From Dechloromonas agitata is5 (GTDB taxonomy: Bacteria > Pseudomonadota > Gammaproteobacteria > Burkholderiales > Rhodocyclaceae), in assembly GCF_000519045.1 (NCBI RefSeq), contig NZ_KI912532.1, positions 558,001 to 622,000 of the forward strand: a DNA stretch of 64,000 nt. The letters run 5' to 3'. This document shows positions 52,287 to 64,000 of the stretch, one piece after another; within the stretch, counting starts at the first letter, position 1; each line of letters opens with the position of its first letter. The notes beneath the pieces were generated by a model, which had not been told where the DNA came from, ran no database searches, and was given only the letters and a program-made list of their open reading frames with translations. Made by a program: the position numbers and the translations under genes.

Positions 52287-52316
52287 CGCCCGGCCTGAGC
52301 AAGGCCCGGCCGGGCG
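52287..52316. repeat. GC-rich inverted repeat between ETF-QO and yjcH
   Basis: CGCCCGGCC (52287-52295) pairs perfectly with GGCCGGGCG (52308-52316) across a 12-nt loop. No T-run follows on the minus strand, so it may be a weak transcription stop or mRNA end after the ETF-QO gene. Confidence 0.4.
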
Positions 52317-52326
52317 TCAGGTGTTC

Positions 52327-53964
52327 TTACATGTTGGGATAGTTCGGCCCGCCGCCGCCTTCCGGCACCGACCAGTCGATGTTCTGGGTCGGGTCCTTGA
52401 TGTCGCAGGTCTTGCAGTGCAGGCAGTTCTGCCCGTTGATCTGCAAGCGCGGCCGGCCCTCTTCCTCACCGAGGATTTCGTACACCCCGGCCGGGCAATA
52501 GCGCGTTTCCGGTGAACCGAACTTCGCGTAATTGACCGATATCGCCACCGACGCATCCTTCAGGCGCAGGTGGCAGGGCTGGTTTTCCTCATGGTTGGTC
52601 GCCGACAGGAAGACCGACGACAGACGATCGAAAGTCAGCTTGCCATCCGGCTTCGGATACTCGATCTTCGGGTAGGCCTTCTTGTCGCCCAGTTGGCTGT
52701 GGTCGTCGTGGTGACGCAGGGTCCACGGCGCCTTGCCGCCGAACAGGAAGGTATCGACCGCCCCGTAGGCCAAGCCGCCCCACAAGCCCCACTTGAAGGC
52801 GGGACGGATGTTGCGCACCTGGTGCAGTTCGGCCCACAGCCAGCTCTGCTGGATCTGCTCGGCGTATTCGGTCGCTTCCGCCCCGGCATTTTCCTTCTGC
52901 AGATGCTCGAACACCGCCTTGGCGGCGACGATGCCGGACTCCATGGCCATGTGCGTGCCCTTGATCTTCGGCACGTTGAGGAAACCGGCCGTATCACCGA
53001 CCAGTACGCCCCCCGGGAAGGTCAGCTTGGGCACCGACTGGAAACCGCCTTCGGACAGCGCCCGGGCGCCATAGGAAATGCGCCGTCCTCCCTCGAAGAA
53101 GCCGCGGATGGCCGGGTGCGTCTTGTAGCGCTGGAATTCCTCGTACGGCGACAGCCACGGGTTCTTGTAGTCGAGGCCGACGACGAAACCGACCGCCACC
53201 AGGTTGTTTTCCAGGTGATAGAGGAAGGAACCGCCGTAGGTGTCGCTCTGCAGCGGCCAACCCACGGTGTGCATGATCAGGCCCGGCTGGTGCTTGGCCG
53301 GATCGATTTCCCACAACTCCTTGATGCCGATGCCGTAGGTTTGCGGATCGACGCCGTCGCGCAGGTTGAACTTCGCCCACAGCGCCTTGGTCAGCGAACC
53401 ACGGCAGCCTTCGGCAAAGATGGTCTGCCTGGCATGCAGTTCCATGCCCGGCTGGAAGTTGGCCGTCTGCTCGCCTTCCTTGCCGACGCCCATGTCGCCG
53501 GTGGCGACGCCCTTGACCGAGCCATCCTCGTGGTAGAGCACCTCGGCGGCGGCAAAGCCCGGGTAGATCTCGACGCCGAGTGCCTCGGCCTGCTCGCCCA
53601 ACCAGCGGCAGAAGTTACCCAGGCTGATGATGTAGTTGCCGTGGTTGGCCATCTGCGGCGGGGTCGGCAGCTTGAACGAACCGCCCTCGGTCAGGAAAAC
53701 CAGGCGATCGTCGGCGGCCGGGGTGTTGAGCGGCGCGCCGCGCTCCTGCCAGTCCGGGAACAACTCGTTCAGCGCATGCGGCTCGATCACCGCGCCGGAC
53801 AGGATGTGGGCGCCGATCTCGGAGCCCTTCTCCAGCAGGCAGACGGACAATTCCTTGCCAGCCTGTTCGGCAAGCTGCTTGAGCCGGATCGCGGCAGACA
53901 GCCCCGAAGGGCCGCCGCCGACGATCACGACGTCGTATTCCATCGCATCGCGATCAGTACGCAT
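52327..53964 (-). CDS. Electron transfer flavoprotein-ubiquinone oxidoreductase
   Basis: A 545-residue membrane-associated flavo-iron-sulfur enzyme passing electrons from ETF to ubiquinone. The N-terminal FAD loop [17 protein letters not shown], ubiquinone-region block [18 protein letters not shown] and [22 protein letters not shown] are intact. The C-terminal 4Fe-4S site is CPAGVYE ... [13 protein letters not shown]. Three close Met starts exist; the ATG at 53964 has AAGG 8 bp upstream. It lies 10 bp after the acyl-CoA dehydrogenase gene, so the two are coupled: the dehydrogenase feeds electrons via ETF to this enzyme. Confidence 0.95.
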   Translation of the reverse strand: MRTDRDAMEYDVVIVGGGPSGLSAAIRLKQLAEQAGKELSVCLLEKGSEIGAHILSGAVIEPHALNELFPDWQERGAPLNTPAADDRLVFLTEGGSFKLPTPPQMANHGNYIISLGNFCRWLGEQAEALGVEIYPGFAAAEVLYHEDGSVKGVATGDMGVGKEGEQTANFQPGMELHARQTIFAEGCRGSLTKALWAKFNLRDGVDPQTYGIGIKELWEIDPAKHQPGLIMHTVGWPLQSDTYGGSFLYHLENNLVAVGFVVGLDYKNPWLSPYEEFQRYKTHPAIRGFFEGGRRISYGARALSEGGFQSVPKLTFPGGVLVGDTAGFLNVPKIKGTHMAMESGIVAAKAVFEHLQKENAGAEATEYAEQIQQSWLWAELHQVRNIRPAFKWGLWGGLAYGAVDTFLFGGKAPWTLRHHDDHSQLGDKKAYPKIEYPKPDGKLTFDRLSSVFLSATNHEENQPCHLRLKDASVAISVNYAKFGSPETRYCPAGVYEILGEEEGRPRLQINGQNCLHCKTCDIKDPTQNIDWSVPEGGGGPNYPNM

Positions 53965-53974
53965 GGTCATGGCC

Positions 53975-55753
53975 TTAGAACAGCGGCTCGGCCAGGGCTA
54001 GCGTCGACGCACCACCGCCGGTCACTTCGGCCGCGTAGGCGGCGGCGAAGGGCAGCTGGTGGGCGGCGAAGTAAGCAGCCGTGGCCAGCTTGGCAGTGTA
54101 GTAGCCGTCGCTGCTGCCTTCGGCGATACGCTGTGCGGCAACCAGGGCCGACTTGCCCATCAGCCAGCCACCGACGACGATGCCGGTCAGCTTCAGGAAG
54201 GGCACGGAGCCGGCATGCACGGCGGCCGGATCGGTCGCGTAGGTGGCCAGAATCCAGTCGGCGGTGCTGTTCAGCGCGGCGATGCCGGCCTTCAGGTTGG
54301 CGGCGATACCGGCCAGCTGGGCGTTGCCGGCGATGGCTTCGGCATCGGTGCTCATCTCGGCGATCAGCGCCTTCATGGCGGCGCCCGGCACCTTCTCGCG
54401 GGCCAGCTTGCGGCCGACCAGGTCGTTGGCCTGAATGGCGGTGGTGCCTTCGTAGATGGTGGTGATGCGCGAATCGCGGTAGTACTGGGCGGCGCCGGTT
54501 TCCTCGACGAAGCCGACGCCACCGAAGACCTGCAGCGCGGTCGAAGACAGTTCGACACCCTGCTCGGTGCTCCAGCCCTTGACCACCGGGGTCAGCAGGT
54601 CGATGCGGGCCTGGGCGCCGTCGATGCCGGCCTTGGCCTTGTCGATCTGAGCAGCCGCGTAATAGGCCAGCGTGCGCATGGCTTCGGTGCGTGCCTTGCA
54701 CTCCATCAGCAAGCGACGGACATCCGGGTGGTGCAGGATGGTCTTCTTCTCGCCGGACTTGTCACCGATGATGGCGCCCTGCACGCGCTCGCGGGCATAC
54801 CACAGGGCATGCTGGTAGGCGCGCTCGGCGATGCCGACACCTTCCAGGCCGACGTTGACGCGGGCGTGGTTCATCATCGTGAACATGTAGCCGACACCCT
54901 TGTTCTCCTCGCCGATCAGGTAGCCGACGCAATTGTCCTTCTCGCCGTAGGACATGACGGCGGTCGGGCTGCCGTGGATGCCGAGCTTGTGCTCGATGGA
55001 GGCGCAGATCAGGTCGTTGCGGGCGCCGAGCGAACCGTCGTCGTTGACCAGGAACTTCGGCACCAGGAAGAGCGAAATGCCTTTCAGTCCCGGCGGCGCA
55101 TCCGGCAGGCGGGCCAGCACGAGGTGGACGATGTTCTCGGCCACATCGTTTTCGCCCCAGGTGATGAAGATCTTGGTGCCGGACACGCGATAGGTGCCGT
55201 CGTCCATCTTCTTCGCCTTGCTGCTGATCGCGGCCAGGTCGGAGCCGGCGGCCGGCTCGGTCAGGTTCATGGTGCCGGTCCAGGTGCCTTCGACCATCTT
55301 TGGCAGGTACTTCTGCTTCAGCTCGTCGGACGCGTGGTGGGCGATGGCTTCGATGGCGCCGCCGGTCAGCATCGGGCACAGCGCGAAGGCCATGTTGGCC
55401 GACTTCCACATTTCATTGACCGCCATGGTGACGGCTGCCGGCAGGCCCTGGCCGCCGTATTCGGCATCGAAGGGCATGGCGTTCCAGCCGTTGTCGCGGA
55501 ACAGCGCGTAGGCGTCCTTGAAGCCCGGCGCGGTGGTCACCACGCCGTCCTTGCAGACGGAGCCGACGGTGTCGCCACCGCGGTTGATCGGATCGAGCAC
55601 GCCGCTGGCGAACTTGGCGGCTTCTTCCAGGATGGACTCGGCCAGATCGACCGACATTTCCTCATTACCCGGCAGGGCGCAGATTTCTTCCAGGCCGGCG
55701 ATTTCCTTCAAGACGAACTGCATGTCGCGCAGCGGGGCGGTATAGGTACTCAT
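53975..55753 (-). CDS. Acyl-CoA dehydrogenase (long form with C-terminal extension)
   Basis: A 592-residue FAD enzyme of the ACAD family. Substrate and FAD blocks: [43 protein letters not shown], and [39 protein letters not shown] with the catalytic-Glu region YEGT. The extra 130 C-terminal residues ([23 protein letters not shown] onward) are the C-terminal domain found in the FadE-type betaproteobacterial enzymes. It oxidises acyl-CoA at C2-C3. It lies between the acyl-CoA synthetase (83-bp gap) and ETF-QO genes. Confidence 0.93.
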   Translation of the reverse strand: MSTYTAPLRDMQFVLKEIAGLEEICALPGNEEMSVDLAESILEEAAKFASGVLDPINRGGDTVGSVCKDGVVTTAPGFKDAYALFRDNGWNAMPFDAEYGGQGLPAAVTMAVNEMWKSANMAFALCPMLTGGAIEAIAHHASDELKQKYLPKMVEGTWTGTMNLTEPAAGSDLAAISSKAKKMDDGTYRVSGTKIFITWGENDVAENIVHLVLARLPDAPPGLKGISLFLVPKFLVNDDGSLGARNDLICASIEHKLGIHGSPTAVMSYGEKDNCVGYLIGEENKGVGYMFTMMNHARVNVGLEGVGIAERAYQHALWYARERVQGAIIGDKSGEKKTILHHPDVRRLLMECKARTEAMRTLAYYAAAQIDKAKAGIDGAQARIDLLTPVVKGWSTEQGVELSSTALQVFGGVGFVEETGAAQYYRDSRITTIYEGTTAIQANDLVGRKLAREKVPGAAMKALIAEMSTDAEAIAGNAQLAGIAANLKAGIAALNSTADWILATYATDPAAVHAGSVPFLKLTGIVVGGWLMGKSALVAAQRIAEGSSDGYYTAKLATAAYFAAHQLPFAAAYAAEVTGGGASTLALAEPLF

Positions 55754-55783
55754 GGGCGGGTTTCCTTTAATTGTGTGGGCGCT

Positions 55784-55830
55784 GTCGCTAGTCGTCAGCC
55801 ATGGCGAGCTAACAAGCGGCGACTAGCGAC
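55784..55830. repeat. Inverted repeat between acyl-CoA synthetase and acyl-CoA dehydrogenase genes
   Basis: GTCGCTAGTCG (55784-55794) is the exact reverse complement of CGACTAGCGAC (55820-55830). The 25-nt loop and lack of T-run argue against a plain terminator; a processing hairpin in the polycistronic mRNA is possible. Confidence 0.5.
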
Positions 55831-55836
55831 TAATGA

Positions 55837-57474
55837 CTACTCGATGGCCAGGGCCGACTGGGCGTGCTGGCGGAGGACGTACTTCTGGATCTTGCCGGTC
55901 GAGGTCTTGGGCAGTTCGCCGAAGACGACCTGCTTGGGCACCTTGAAGCGGGCCAGGTGGCCGCGGCAGTGCTCGATGATCTCGGCTTCCGTGCACGTTG
56001 CATCGGCCTTCAGCTCGATGAAGGCGGCCGGCACCTCGCCCCACTTCTCGTCGGGCTTGGCGACGACGGCGGCGGCGACGACGGCCGGATGGCGGTAGAG
56101 GACATCCTCGACCTCGAGCGACGAGATGTTTTCGCCCCCGGAGATGATCACGTCCTTGGAGCGATCCTTGATCTTCACGTAGCCGTCGCTATGTACGACG
56201 GCCAGGTCGCCGGTATGGAACCAGCCGCCGGCGAAGGACTCCTCGGTAGCCTTCTCGTTCTTCAGGTAACCCTTCATCACCAGGTTGCCGCGGAACATGA
56301 TCTCGCCCATCGTCTCGCCATCCCAGGGCACCGGCTCCATCGACACCGGGTCGAGGACGGTGATCGCCTCCTGCATGTGGTAGCGCACGCCCTGACGGCC
56401 GTTGCGAGCCGCCTGCAGGTCGATCGGCAGGCGATCCCATTCCGGCTGCTTGGCGCAGACAGCGGCCGGGCCGTAGGTTTCGGTCAGGCCATAGACGTGG
56501 GTGATGTTGAAGCCCATGCGCTGGGCGCCTTCGATGATGGCGGCCGGCGGGGCGGCACCCGCGATCAGGCCGTTGACCTGATGCTCGATGCCTTGGCGCA
56601 GGCTTTCCGGGGCGTTGATCATCATGCCGTACACGATCGGTGCGCCGCACATGTGGCTGACCTTGTGCTCCTTGATCAGGTCGAAGATCAGCGCAGGATC
56701 GACCTTGCGCAGGCAGACGCTGGTACCGGCATTGGCGGCCAGCGTCCACGGGAAGCACCAACCGTTGCAGTGGAACATCGGCAACGTCCACAGATAGACT
56801 GAGTGCGGCGGCATGCCCCAGGAAATGATGTTCGAGGCCGAATTCAGGTAGGCGCCGCGGTGGTGGTAGACGACGCCCTTCGGGTTGCCGGTGGTGCCCG
56901 AGGTGTAGTTCAGCGCGATGGCATCCCATTCGTCTTCCGGCAGCTGCCAGGCGAAGTCGGGCGAACCTTCGTTGAGGAAGGCCTCGTAGTCCTTCTCGCC
57001 CAGCGACTCACCTTCGGTATAGTCCGGATCGAGGCTGTCGATGACCAGCGGCTTCGGCCCTTCGAGCAGTTCCAGCGCGGCCTTGATGACCTTCGAGAAT
57101 TCCGGATCGGTGATCAGCACCTTGGCTTCGCCATGGGTCAGCATGAAGGCGATGGCCTCGGCGTCGAGGCGGGTGTTCAGCGTGTTGAGCACGGCACCGA
57201 CCATCGGCACGCCGAAATGGCACTCGAACATCGCGTTGGTGTTGGGCAGCATCACGGCGACGGTGTCGCCCTTGCCGATGCCACGCCCCTTCAGGGCAGA
57301 GGCCAGCTGGCGGGAGCGGTCGTAGCTATCCTTCCAGGTGTATTGGCGGGCACCCTGGATGACGGAAACGCGCTTCGGATAGATGAAGGCCGACCGTTCG
57401 ATGAAGGTCAGCGGCGACAGCGGGACATAGTTGGCCGGATTCCGGTCCAGCCCTACGGTGTACGGGTTAACCAA
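55837..57474 (-). CDS. AMP-forming acyl-CoA synthetase (AlkK/medium-chain-type)
   Basis: A 545-residue adenylate-forming ligase. Motifs: YTSGTTGNPKGVVYHHRGAYLN (P-loop), HVYGLTETYGPAAVC (A5), GWFHTGDLAVVHSDGYVKIKDRSKD (A7/A8) and the catalytic Lys of LPKTSTGKIQKY (A10). The family (AlkK, DmdB and relatives) takes medium-chain or short branched acids. The start is a TTG at 57474 (product begins with the family start xVNPYTVGLDRNPANY), supported by GAGGAG 7 bp upstream; the upstream in-frame ATG would lie before it in a Gly/Arg-rich stretch. It heads the fatty-acid oxidation set with the acyl-CoA dehydrogenase and ETF-QO. Confidence 0.92.
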   Translation of the reverse strand: MVNPYTVGLDRNPANYVPLSPLTFIERSAFIYPKRVSVIQGARQYTWKDSYDRSRQLASALKGRGIGKGDTVAVMLPNTNAMFECHFGVPMVGAVLNTLNTRLDAEAIAFMLTHGEAKVLITDPEFSKVIKAALELLEGPKPLVIDSLDPDYTEGESLGEKDYEAFLNEGSPDFAWQLPEDEWDAIALNYTSGTTGNPKGVVYHHRGAYLNSASNIISWGMPPHSVYLWTLPMFHCNGWCFPWTLAANAGTSVCLRKVDPALIFDLIKEHKVSHMCGAPIVYGMMINAPESLRQGIEHQVNGLIAGAAPPAAIIEGAQRMGFNITHVYGLTETYGPAAVCAKQPEWDRLPIDLQAARNGRQGVRYHMQEAITVLDPVSMEPVPWDGETMGEIMFRGNLVMKGYLKNEKATEESFAGGWFHTGDLAVVHSDGYVKIKDRSKDVIISGGENISSLEVEDVLYRHPAVVAAAVVAKPDEKWGEVPAAFIELKADATCTEAEIIEHCRGHLARFKVPKQVVFGELPKTSTGKIQKYVLRQHAQSALAIE

Positions 57475-57627
57475 GGTAAATCTCCTCACGTTTGCTTGCC
57501 GAGTGTGCTGTTCTCGTTGGGGCAAGTTGTTGCCCGGCCCAGGCGAACGTCTGCGGTGCGCGCCCATTACCGTGCTTATGTTTTCGAGGAGAATGGCAAA
57601 ACACCCTTGCGCAACTATTGGCAGAAT

Positions 57628-57642
57628 GTAACGAATCGTTAC
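57628..57642. promoter_or_regulatory. Perfect 15-bp palindrome, candidate operator
   Basis: GTAACGA-A-TCGTTAC is a perfect palindrome around a central A, in the 208-bp gap between the divergent acyl-CoA synthetase and hybrid kinase genes. The symmetry is typical of TetR- or GntR-type sites controlling fatty-acid genes. No regulator of those families is encoded nearby. Confidence 0.45.
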
Positions 57643-57682
57643 GCTCCAGATTGCATCGTTTCGCCTGCACTAGAATCGCCCG

Positions 57683-59704
57683 ATGCCGCCCGAAACCACC
57701 GCCACCGACCCCAGCCAGCGCTATGACATGCTGCAGGCCGGCCTCGACCTGCTCGACCAGGGCATCACCGTTTTCGACGGCGATCTGCGGCTGGTGGCCT
57801 GGAACCGGACCTTCCTCGACCTGCTTGAATTCCCTGACCAGCTGGCCTATGTCGGTGCGCCTTTCGAGGGCTTCATCCGCTTCAACGCCGAACGCGGCGA
57901 ATATGGCCCGGGCGACAAGGAAATCCAGATCGCCCAGCGCGTCGCCGCCGCCCGCAATTTCGCGCCGCATGTCACCGAGCGCCAGCGGCCGAACGGCAAG
58001 GTCTTGCTGCTGCGCGGCGAACCCCTGCCGCACTGCGGCTTCGTTACCTTGTACAGCGACGTCACCGAGCAGCGCTACATCGAGCACCTGACCGAGCACC
58101 AGAACATCCAGCTCGAGGAGCGCGTCCGCCGACGTACCGCCCAGCTTGAAAACACCTTCGCCAACCTGCGCAAGGCCAACGAGGAAAACGAACGGATCGC
58201 CGCCGCCCTGCGCCGCAGCGAGGCCCGTCTGCGCCTGATCAACGACACCATCCCCATCCTGATCGGCTACGTCGACAAGGACGAGGTGTATCGCTACGCC
58301 AACAAGGGCTATTCGGACTGGTACGGCCATCCGGAAGGCGGCGTGACCGACCGCGGCGTCCTCGACGTGATCGGCCCCGAGGTCTATGGCCAGGTGAAGG
58401 ATTCCGTCAAGCGCGCCCTCTCCGGTCAGCAGGTCACCTACGAGTACCAGATGCAGCGCCAGGGGCAGACCGTCCATGCGCAAAGCACCCTGGTCCCGGA
58501 AATCAGCGCCGAGGGCGAAACCCTCGGCTTCTTCGTCTTCTCGCACGACATCACCGAACAGAAGCGCATGCAGGCGGCGCTACTCCAGGCGCAGAAGATG
58601 GAAGCCATCGGCCAGCTGACCGGCGGCCTGGCCCACGACTTCAACAACCTGCTCACCGTCGTCATCGGCAACCTCGCCGCGCTGCAAGACCACCGGCCGG
58701 ACGATGCCGAGCTCAACGAATTCGTCGAGCCCGCCCTGCAGTCGGCCCGCCGCGGCGTGCAGCTGATCAAGCGCCTGCTCACCTTCTCGCGCCAACAGCC
58801 GCTGGAACCGCAGGTCGTCGATATCGGCCAGCTGATCGGCAGCCTGGCCAAACTGGTGCGGCGCTCGCTGCCCGAATCGATCAGCGTTTCCACCGATCTC
58901 GGCGGAGCCAGCATCCACACCCTGGTCGACCCCGGGCAACTGGAAAGTGCCCTGCTCAACTTTGCGCTGAATTCGCGCGATGCCATGCCGCAAGGTGGCC
59001 GCCTGCACATCGCGGCGCGTGCCGTCGAACTTGACGCCGATGCCACCGCCTTCGACGTCAAGCCCGGCCGCTACGTGCTGATCGAGGTCGCCGACAACGG
59101 CTGCGGCATGGATGCCGAGACGCTGGCCCGCGCCTGCGAACCCTTCTTCACCACCAAGCGCCTCGGCCTGGGCAGCGGCCTCGGGCTGGCCATGGCTTAC
59201 GGTTTCGCCAAGCAATCGGGCGGCGGCGTGACCATCCACAGCCAGCCGGGCCAGGGAACGACCGTGCTACTCGTCCTGCCGCAGGCAATCCCGGAACCGG
59301 AGGCCAACCTGCCGGGCGAGGACAGCGATCTCCCGCACGGCGGCGAACTGGTCCTGCTGGTCGAGGACGAACCCAACGTCCGCCGCGTCGTACGGCAGCA
59401 GCTGATCGACCTCGGCCACCCGGTGATCGAGGCCGAGAACGGGCGGCAGGCACTGGACATGATCGACCAGATCCTCGACATCGCCATCGTCGTCAGCGAC
59501 GTCATCATGCCCGGCGGCCTCAACGGTCGGCAGCTGGCCGAAACCGTGCTGGAACGCCACCCGGCGATGCGCATCGTGCTGATGAGCGGGTATACCGACG
59601 AGGCCGCCGCCGAGGGGGCCAACGACCTGCCCGTGCTGGCCAAGCCCTTCGTCCGCCAGGACCTCGCCCACGCCCTGCAGCGCGCGAAACGGGAACGGAC
59701 ATGA
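57683..59704 (+). CDS. Soluble PAS-PAS hybrid histidine kinase with C-terminal receiver
   Basis: A 673-residue cytoplasmic kinase with no TM segment. PAS_7-type domain (about 12-140: LLDQGITVFDGDLRLVAWNRTFLDLL), coiled coil, second PAS (about 190-295), HisKA with AHDFNNLLTVVIGNLAAL, ATPase blocks LLNFALNSRDAMPQGG and GLGSGLGLAMAYGFAKQSGG, and a receiver (ELVLLVEDEPNVRRVV ... IVVSDVIMPGG ... VLAKPF) with phospho-Asp. The PAS pair suggests a cytoplasmic or redox cue. An OmpR-type regulator follows 113 bp downstream with a hairpin between, so pairing is likely but not tightly coupled. Confidence 0.92.
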   Translation: MPPETTATDPSQRYDMLQAGLDLLDQGITVFDGDLRLVAWNRTFLDLLEFPDQLAYVGAPFEGFIRFNAERGEYGPGDKEIQIAQRVAAARNFAPHVTERQRPNGKVLLLRGEPLPHCGFVTLYSDVTEQRYIEHLTEHQNIQLEERVRRRTAQLENTFANLRKANEENERIAAALRRSEARLRLINDTIPILIGYVDKDEVYRYANKGYSDWYGHPEGGVTDRGVLDVIGPEVYGQVKDSVKRALSGQQVTYEYQMQRQGQTVHAQSTLVPEISAEGETLGFFVFSHDITEQKRMQAALLQAQKMEAIGQLTGGLAHDFNNLLTVVIGNLAALQDHRPDDAELNEFVEPALQSARRGVQLIKRLLTFSRQQPLEPQVVDIGQLIGSLAKLVRRSLPESISVSTDLGGASIHTLVDPGQLESALLNFALNSRDAMPQGGRLHIAARAVELDADATAFDVKPGRYVLIEVADNGCGMDAETLARACEPFFTTKRLGLGSGLGLAMAYGFAKQSGGGVTIHSQPGQGTTVLLVLPQAIPEPEANLPGEDSDLPHGGELVLLVEDEPNVRRVVRQQLIDLGHPVIEAENGRQALDMIDQILDIAIVVSDVIMPGGLNGRQLAETVLERHPAMRIVLMSGYTDEAAAEGANDLPVLAKPFVRQDLAHALQRAKRERT

Positions 59705-59733
59705 GCACGACCTTCACCCCGGGGCAAGGAGGC

Positions 59734-59757
59734 ACCCGGCGGAACGACCGGGTTTTT
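59734..59757 (+). terminator. Small hairpin with T-run between hybrid kinase and OmpR-type regulator
   Basis: ACCCGG / CCGGGT (6-bp stem, 8-nt loop, 59734-59753) is followed by TTTTGCC. It could partly terminate the kinase transcript ahead of the regulator gene. Confidence 0.55.
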
Positions 59758-59816
59758 GCCTTGCTCTGCCCTCCTCCGCCCACTCTGCGGTGAAATAGAC
59801 CTTCAGGATGAAAGAA

Positions 59817-60527
59817 ATGGAAACCACCAAGCTGATCGCCATCGTCGAGGACGACCCGGATGTCGCCAAGATCATCGAGCAGGTACTCGGCGATTTCGGT
59901 TTTCGCACCGTGTGGTGCCGCAGCGCCGGCGACCTGCTGCGCCGCCTGCGCGCGCTGGCCCCCGACCTCTGCATCATCGACCTCGGCCTGCCCGACATGG
60001 ACGGCCTGGAGGCCATGCAGCGCGTCAAGGCGCAGTCGGCCTGCGGCATCCTGATCCTGACCGGCCGCGCCCATGTCAGCGACCGGGTCATGGGCCTCGA
60101 ACTGGGCGCCGACGACTACGTGCTGAAACCGTTCGAACCGCGCGAACTGGTCGCTCGGGTGCGCAGCATCGTCCGCCGCCGCGAAGGCAGCGAGGCCCCG
60201 GCCCGCCAGATCGCCGAGTTTGGTGGCTGGCGCTTCAATCTGGCCAACAACCGGCTGACTGCGCCCAGCGGCGAGGAACATGCGCTGAGCACCGCCGAAT
60301 CGGAACTGCTCAAGGTTTTCGTCAATCACCCCAATCGCATCCTGCAGCGCGAGAAGCTGATGGGCACCCGGGACCTGGCGCCAACCGACCGCGCCATCGA
60401 CGTCCGCATCTCCCGCCTGCGCCGCAAGCTCGAACCCGATGCCGACAGTCCAGCCTTCATCAAGACGGTCTATGGGGCCGGGTATCTGTTCCTGGCCACC
60501 GTCACTTGGTCCGGCGACAGCGCCTGA
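59817..60527 (+). CDS. OmpR/PhoB-family response regulator
   Basis: A 236-residue regulator. Receiver with acidic triad (IAIVEDDPDVAK, phospho-Asp in CIIDLGLPDMDG, Lys in YVLKPFEPREL) and a winged-helix DNA-binding domain (ALSTAESELLKVFVNHPNRILQREKLM ... RAIDVRISRLRRKLEPDADSPAFIKTVYGAGYLF). The ATG at 59817 is preferred because AGGA lies 8 bp before it, whereas the ATG at 59808 directly abuts that AGGA. Its likely kinase is the PAS hybrid encoded upstream or the Aer-like hybrid kinase encoded downstream. Confidence 0.92.
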   Translation: METTKLIAIVEDDPDVAKIIEQVLGDFGFRTVWCRSAGDLLRRLRALAPDLCIIDLGLPDMDGLEAMQRVKAQSACGILILTGRAHVSDRVMGLELGADDYVLKPFEPRELVARVRSIVRRREGSEAPARQIAEFGGWRFNLANNRLTAPSGEEHALSTAESELLKVFVNHPNRILQREKLMGTRDLAPTDRAIDVRISRLRRKLEPDADSPAFIKTVYGAGYLFLATVTWSGDSA

Positions 60528-60544
60528 AACCAAATCGCATAAAT

Positions 60545-60606
60545 TTGACAAGCAAATCACCACAGATTAATATTTTTGGCACTTAAATAGCCTTTTAGTG
60601 ATTTGC
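60545..60606 (+). promoter_or_regulatory. AT-rich promoter region with inverted repeats before the Aer-type hybrid kinase
   Basis: TTGACA (60545-60550) with TAATAT 17 bp downstream (60568-60573) forms a candidate sigma-70 promoter. GCAAATCAC (60552-60560) pairs perfectly with GTGATTTGC (60598-60606), and a nested near-perfect CACTTAAA / TTTTAGTG (60580-60600) lies inside. The AT-rich 60 bp stands out from its GC-rich surroundings. Confidence 0.5.
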
Positions 60607-60653
60607 CAGGCCACGCGTCGTGTCCGGGCCAAACTGCGGGAATAGCCACAGCC

Positions 60654-64000
<3,347 letters not shown>

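Overview
The window is a GC-rich, gene-dense bacterial chromosome segment. The gene set points to a betaproteobacterium, most likely of the Rhodocyclales (Dechloromonas/Azonexus/Azoarcus-like). This rests on a PhaM-type polyhydroxyalkanoate granule protein, minCDE, a fused isobutyryl-CoA mutase (IcmF), a fused indolepyruvate:ferredoxin oxidoreductase, two complete branched-chain-type (Liv) ABC importers next to CoA ligases, actP/yjcH, and many hybrid histidine kinases. The assignment comes from gene content only. I saw no rRNA, tRNA, CRISPR array, phage or insertion sequence, so this looks like core or metabolic chromosome.

Left part (1-19.8 kb): the tail of a flavin reductase-type oxidoreductase and a secreted protein. 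Then a full Liv importer on the minus strand (livFGMH plus a lipoprotein binding protein with an unusual Ala/Lys repeat tail). Divergent from it are a FeeM-type acyltransferase fused to PilZ, a GlcD/D-lactate dehydrogenase-type flavoprotein and the fused indolepyruvate oxidoreductase. These are followed by a membrane methyltransferase with a Cache-type sensor kinase, its convergent NarL-type regulator, a short PhaM, an AEC transporter, and an NfeD/SPFH pair.

Middle part (19.8-45 kb): a minus-strand catabolic block of long-chain-type acyl-CoA synthetase, livG, a 44-codon membrane ORF, livH, livM, binding protein, livF, a phenylacetate-CoA ligase-like enzyme, a secreted protein and an AMACR-like CoA transferase. 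It is headed by a divergent Crp/Fnr regulator with a clear dyad at its promoter. Next come an M48 protease lipoprotein with TPR-like repeats, IcmF with a divergent AraC regulator, a PhnD-like binding protein with a hybrid kinase and a DUF1439 protein, a TerC protein, a decayed receiver-domain pseudogene, gpmI, and an Ala/Lys/His-rich secreted protein.

Right part (45-64 kb): minCDE followed by a ClpX-like ATPase without the zinc domain, whose start codon lies in a perfect hairpin. Then a periplasmic rhodanese, a GAF-GGDEF cyclase, actP-yjcH, a fatty-acid oxidation group (ETF-quinone oxidoreductase, acyl-CoA dehydrogenase, acyl-CoA synthetase), a PAS hybrid kinase with an OmpR-type regulator, and an Aer-PAS/Cache hybrid kinase running off the end.

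A plausible common theme is import and oxidation of aromatic and branched organic and amino acids through CoA thioesters (Liv importers, arylpyruvate oxidation, CoA ligases, AMACR/CoA transferase, IcmF, acyl-CoA dehydrogenase with ETF-QO), storage as PHA, and heavy two-component and c-di-GMP sensing. That link is inference from gene content and proximity.
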